From: Eopsaltria australis
Lineage: Eukaryota; Chordata; Aves; Passeriformes; Petroicidae
Assembly (NCBI GenBank): GCA_034509425.1
Contig: JAVTVJ010001818.1
Span: 1 to 64,000, forward strand
Reading direction: 5' to 3'
Length of the DNA stretch: 64,000 nt
Part shown: positions 61,983 through 64,000 of the stretch, piece after piece
Layout: each line of letters starts with the position of its first letter
Position numbering within the stretch: position 1 is the stretch's first letter
Program-made: the position numbers and the translations under genes
Notes under the pieces: model-generated
The model's input: only the letters and a program-made list of their open reading frames with translations
Database searches by the model: none
What the model was told of the DNA's origin: nothing

Positions 61983-62410
61983 TCACAGAATCGTTGAAAT
62001 CTCAGATGGAAGTGAACCAGAAGAATAATTTAATCCAACTCCTGGTGCTGCAGAGAACCATCCCGGAGAGTCACAGCCTGTGCCTGAGAGCATTGTCCAA
62101 ATGCTCCCTGAGCTCTGTCAGGCTGGTGCTGTGACCACTGCCCTGCGGAGCTGTGCCAGTGCCCAAACACCCTCTGGGTGAAGAACTTGTTTCTAACATC
62201 TAACCTTAACCTCCCCTGACACAACTTCAGGCCATTCCCTCAGATTGTGTTACTGGTCACAACAGAGAAGAGATCAGTGTCTGCCCCTGCTCTTCCCCTC
62301 ATATATATATCCTTCTTATAGTGTGGTGCCCAAAACTGCACACAGGACCCAAGATGAGGCTGCACCGGCACAGAATAAAGTGGGACAATCACATCCCTTG
62401 ACCCTGGGGA
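61983..62410 (-). mobile_element. CR1 LINE, 3'-end fragment
   Basis: Inverted CR1 on +: it begins CACAGAATCGTTGAAATCTC and has AATTTAATCCAACTCCTGG. It continues through ACCCTCTGGGTGAAGAACTT, CTTAACCTCCCCTGACACAA and TGTGGTGCCCAAAACTGCAC to GGGACAATCACATCCCTTGA. It is colinear with the CR1 3' region and 5'-truncated. It has the same orientation as ANKS1B. Confidence 0.85.
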
Positions 62411-64000
62411 AGAGGAGCTCAAATGAATCACTTTGGCAAGATCATGCATGAGATGAAATTGAAATAAAACGTCTGAGTCCACATTTGACCAATTAGTTTT
62501 GATGCCAATTTGCTTTTTAACAAATATTTACATACATACTATACAATCTGCCTTTTAACAAATATTTACTAACTTCTCTCAGTCCAACATGTCAAAAAAT
62601 GCATTACTGACGTAATTTAACACTTCTTGGAATAAAACTACATCTGCAATCCTTGTGGTACAAAACTCTTTACTGCTCTAGAGTTAGTGGATGCCTCCAA
62701 GCAACATCATTTATATGAACATTGCAATTGGGGTGCACCTGTAATGCACCTATTAGAGAGTGAGATTGTTTTTTTCTCTTTCAATATCTCTAAACATTCC
62801 TCTGCATTCCTCCTGCCCCTTAGATTCCTTTCAGTCCAATCCTCTGAACATGTGGTACAGCATGATGTGGACGTGCATGTGGACGTGCATAGAGACTGAA
62901 TGTCTATAAGATCTTCCAACACTACTTATTTTTTCATTTTGAGTAATATCCATGTGCCTGTTCCACTGCAGACCCTCTGAAAGCAGTGGTCACACAAGGG
63001 AGAGGCAGAGCTACAAGTCCCAAGAGAGCAGAGGCTGAAGAATCTAAATCCCAAAATAGTGTTTGATGCTGACATGGTATTTGCCTAGGGAGTTTTACTG
63101 GGAGGCATACGGAGACTTCTACACTTTTACTTTCGGAGGAAATATGAAACGGAGATTGAAAAGTAAAAAAGGGATTAGTAGAAATAAGGAGACTGCCATC
63201 TAAATTCAGTTCCTTCTTTATATAAGAAGAAATGAAATGAGGAAGAAAGGCCCCAGATGCTGCCTGTTTTCAGTGAGTCAACTCTGTTTCACCTTCCTCT
63301 CCAGAGATAAGAGACTCAGATTTTGTAGCAACTCCAACTTTGACATTTTGGTCTTAAGTCAGCAAGACATTTAAATACCTGCTTTGTGAACAGAATTATA
63401 TTGCTGGCTCCTCAGAACTTTGACCTGAAATTTAAGAACCTATTCCTAACAAGAAAATATTTAAGAAAGAAATATAATACTTAGGAAGGTGGCAGGATCC
63501 AAGAACCAAATTTAAGCTCAATTCTGCAGCAGTAAATATTTGACTGGTTTAGACTGCTCAGTTGTTGTATGCAACATCAGTGATTTAACCCTGTTGGCAA
63601 AGAAAGAGTCTACCTTGCTGCTGTACTCATGCCAGTAAGTATAAAATAATCCCCTTCCCACCTGGTCAAGGAATTCAGATGTGTAAATGCCAAATGAAGT
63701 CTTCTGTATAAAACAAATCTCTTTCTAGCTGACATTTAACTTTATCTCTTGCCTTTATTTCGATGCAAACACATCTTATTCTCCCTTAATGTTCTAGTGG
63801 TAATTTGCAATAAAGGCAGCAATCTGATTGAAAACACAACTTGCAGTATTTCCTGTACCACTCTGAGAAAGATGAAAGCTCTTAACCTCTTGAAGGCATC
63901 TCTCAAATACAATTAATAAATGTATTCTGGCAAAGACAGCAAGATACAATCTCCAGGTAGCAAAGGTCAGTTTACAGCAGGTGGGGATGGAGATATGGAG

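Larger units (their letters stand above)
56777..64000 (-). other. ANKS1B: ANKS1B intron (5' side), CR1 and microsatellites only
   Basis: I looked on the - strand for the preceding PTB exon, which should encode the GSMLIKELRGTEST-type segment, and did not find it. The next exon is probably outside the window. Contents: a TG microsatellite at 58477-58496, a CR1 fragment at 61983-62410 and short direct repeats near 62515-62570 and 62865-62889. Confidence 0.65.

Noticed and set aside
1..64000. CRISPR arrays, tRNA or rRNA genes, operons, a novel defence or mobile gene system
   Set aside because: No regularly spaced repeats, no tRNA cloverleaf recognised by eye, and the window is a vertebrate locus with two known genes.

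Overview
The window is vertebrate nuclear DNA, almost certainly from a bird. It has GT-AG introns, a CpG-island promoter, several 3'-end fragments of CR1 LINEs and long-terminal-repeat remnants of the avian endogenous-retrovirus type. Introns are compact: a 27-exon gene fits in about 29 kb. I cannot name the species. There is no bacterial, phage or CRISPR-like content.

Left part (1-29,165, + strand): a complete APAF1 gene, the apoptosome scaffold. A non-coding first exon lies in a CpG island and ends at about 451. The ATG is at 1642 and the TGA at 27681-27683. I assembled 26 coding exons, all phase-compatible and all with GT-AG borders. They total 3,747 nt, or 1,248 residues plus stop: CARD, NB-ARC ATPase (P-loop, Walker B), winged helix, helical domain and two WD40 propellers. 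The first canonical polyadenylation signal is at 29142.

Middle part (about 29.2-43.4 kb): intergenic DNA with no gene I can support. It holds two good and one weaker LTR-like element, a CR1 fragment and some inverted repeats.

Right part (about 43.4-64 kb, - strand): the last four coding exons of ANKS1B (AIDA-1), tail-to-tail with APAF1. They are at 56690-56776, 51965-52102, 46514-46681 and 45265-45375 (stop at 45265-45267). They encode most of the C-terminal PTB domain and the C-terminus. Three of the four are short and overlapped by longer meaningless frames, so they are easy to miss. Further 5' exons lie beyond the right edge. The APAF1-ANKS1B order and opposite orientation match the arrangement I know from human chromosome 12, where IKBIP lies head-to-head with APAF1. 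IKBIP would start just left of this window.

The most interesting non-genic signal is an 82-bp near-perfect foldback (52391-52472; 38-nt arms, 6-nt loop) in an ANKS1B intron. It resembles a palindromic mini-transposon or an intronic microRNA-like hairpin. Other points are an open frame from APAF1 exon 1 that would join the APAF1 ATG in frame, the apparent loss of the alternative donor that makes the short human APAF1 isoform, and a tandem AAGCAG acceptor in the last ANKS1B exon. I found no wholly new multi-gene system.
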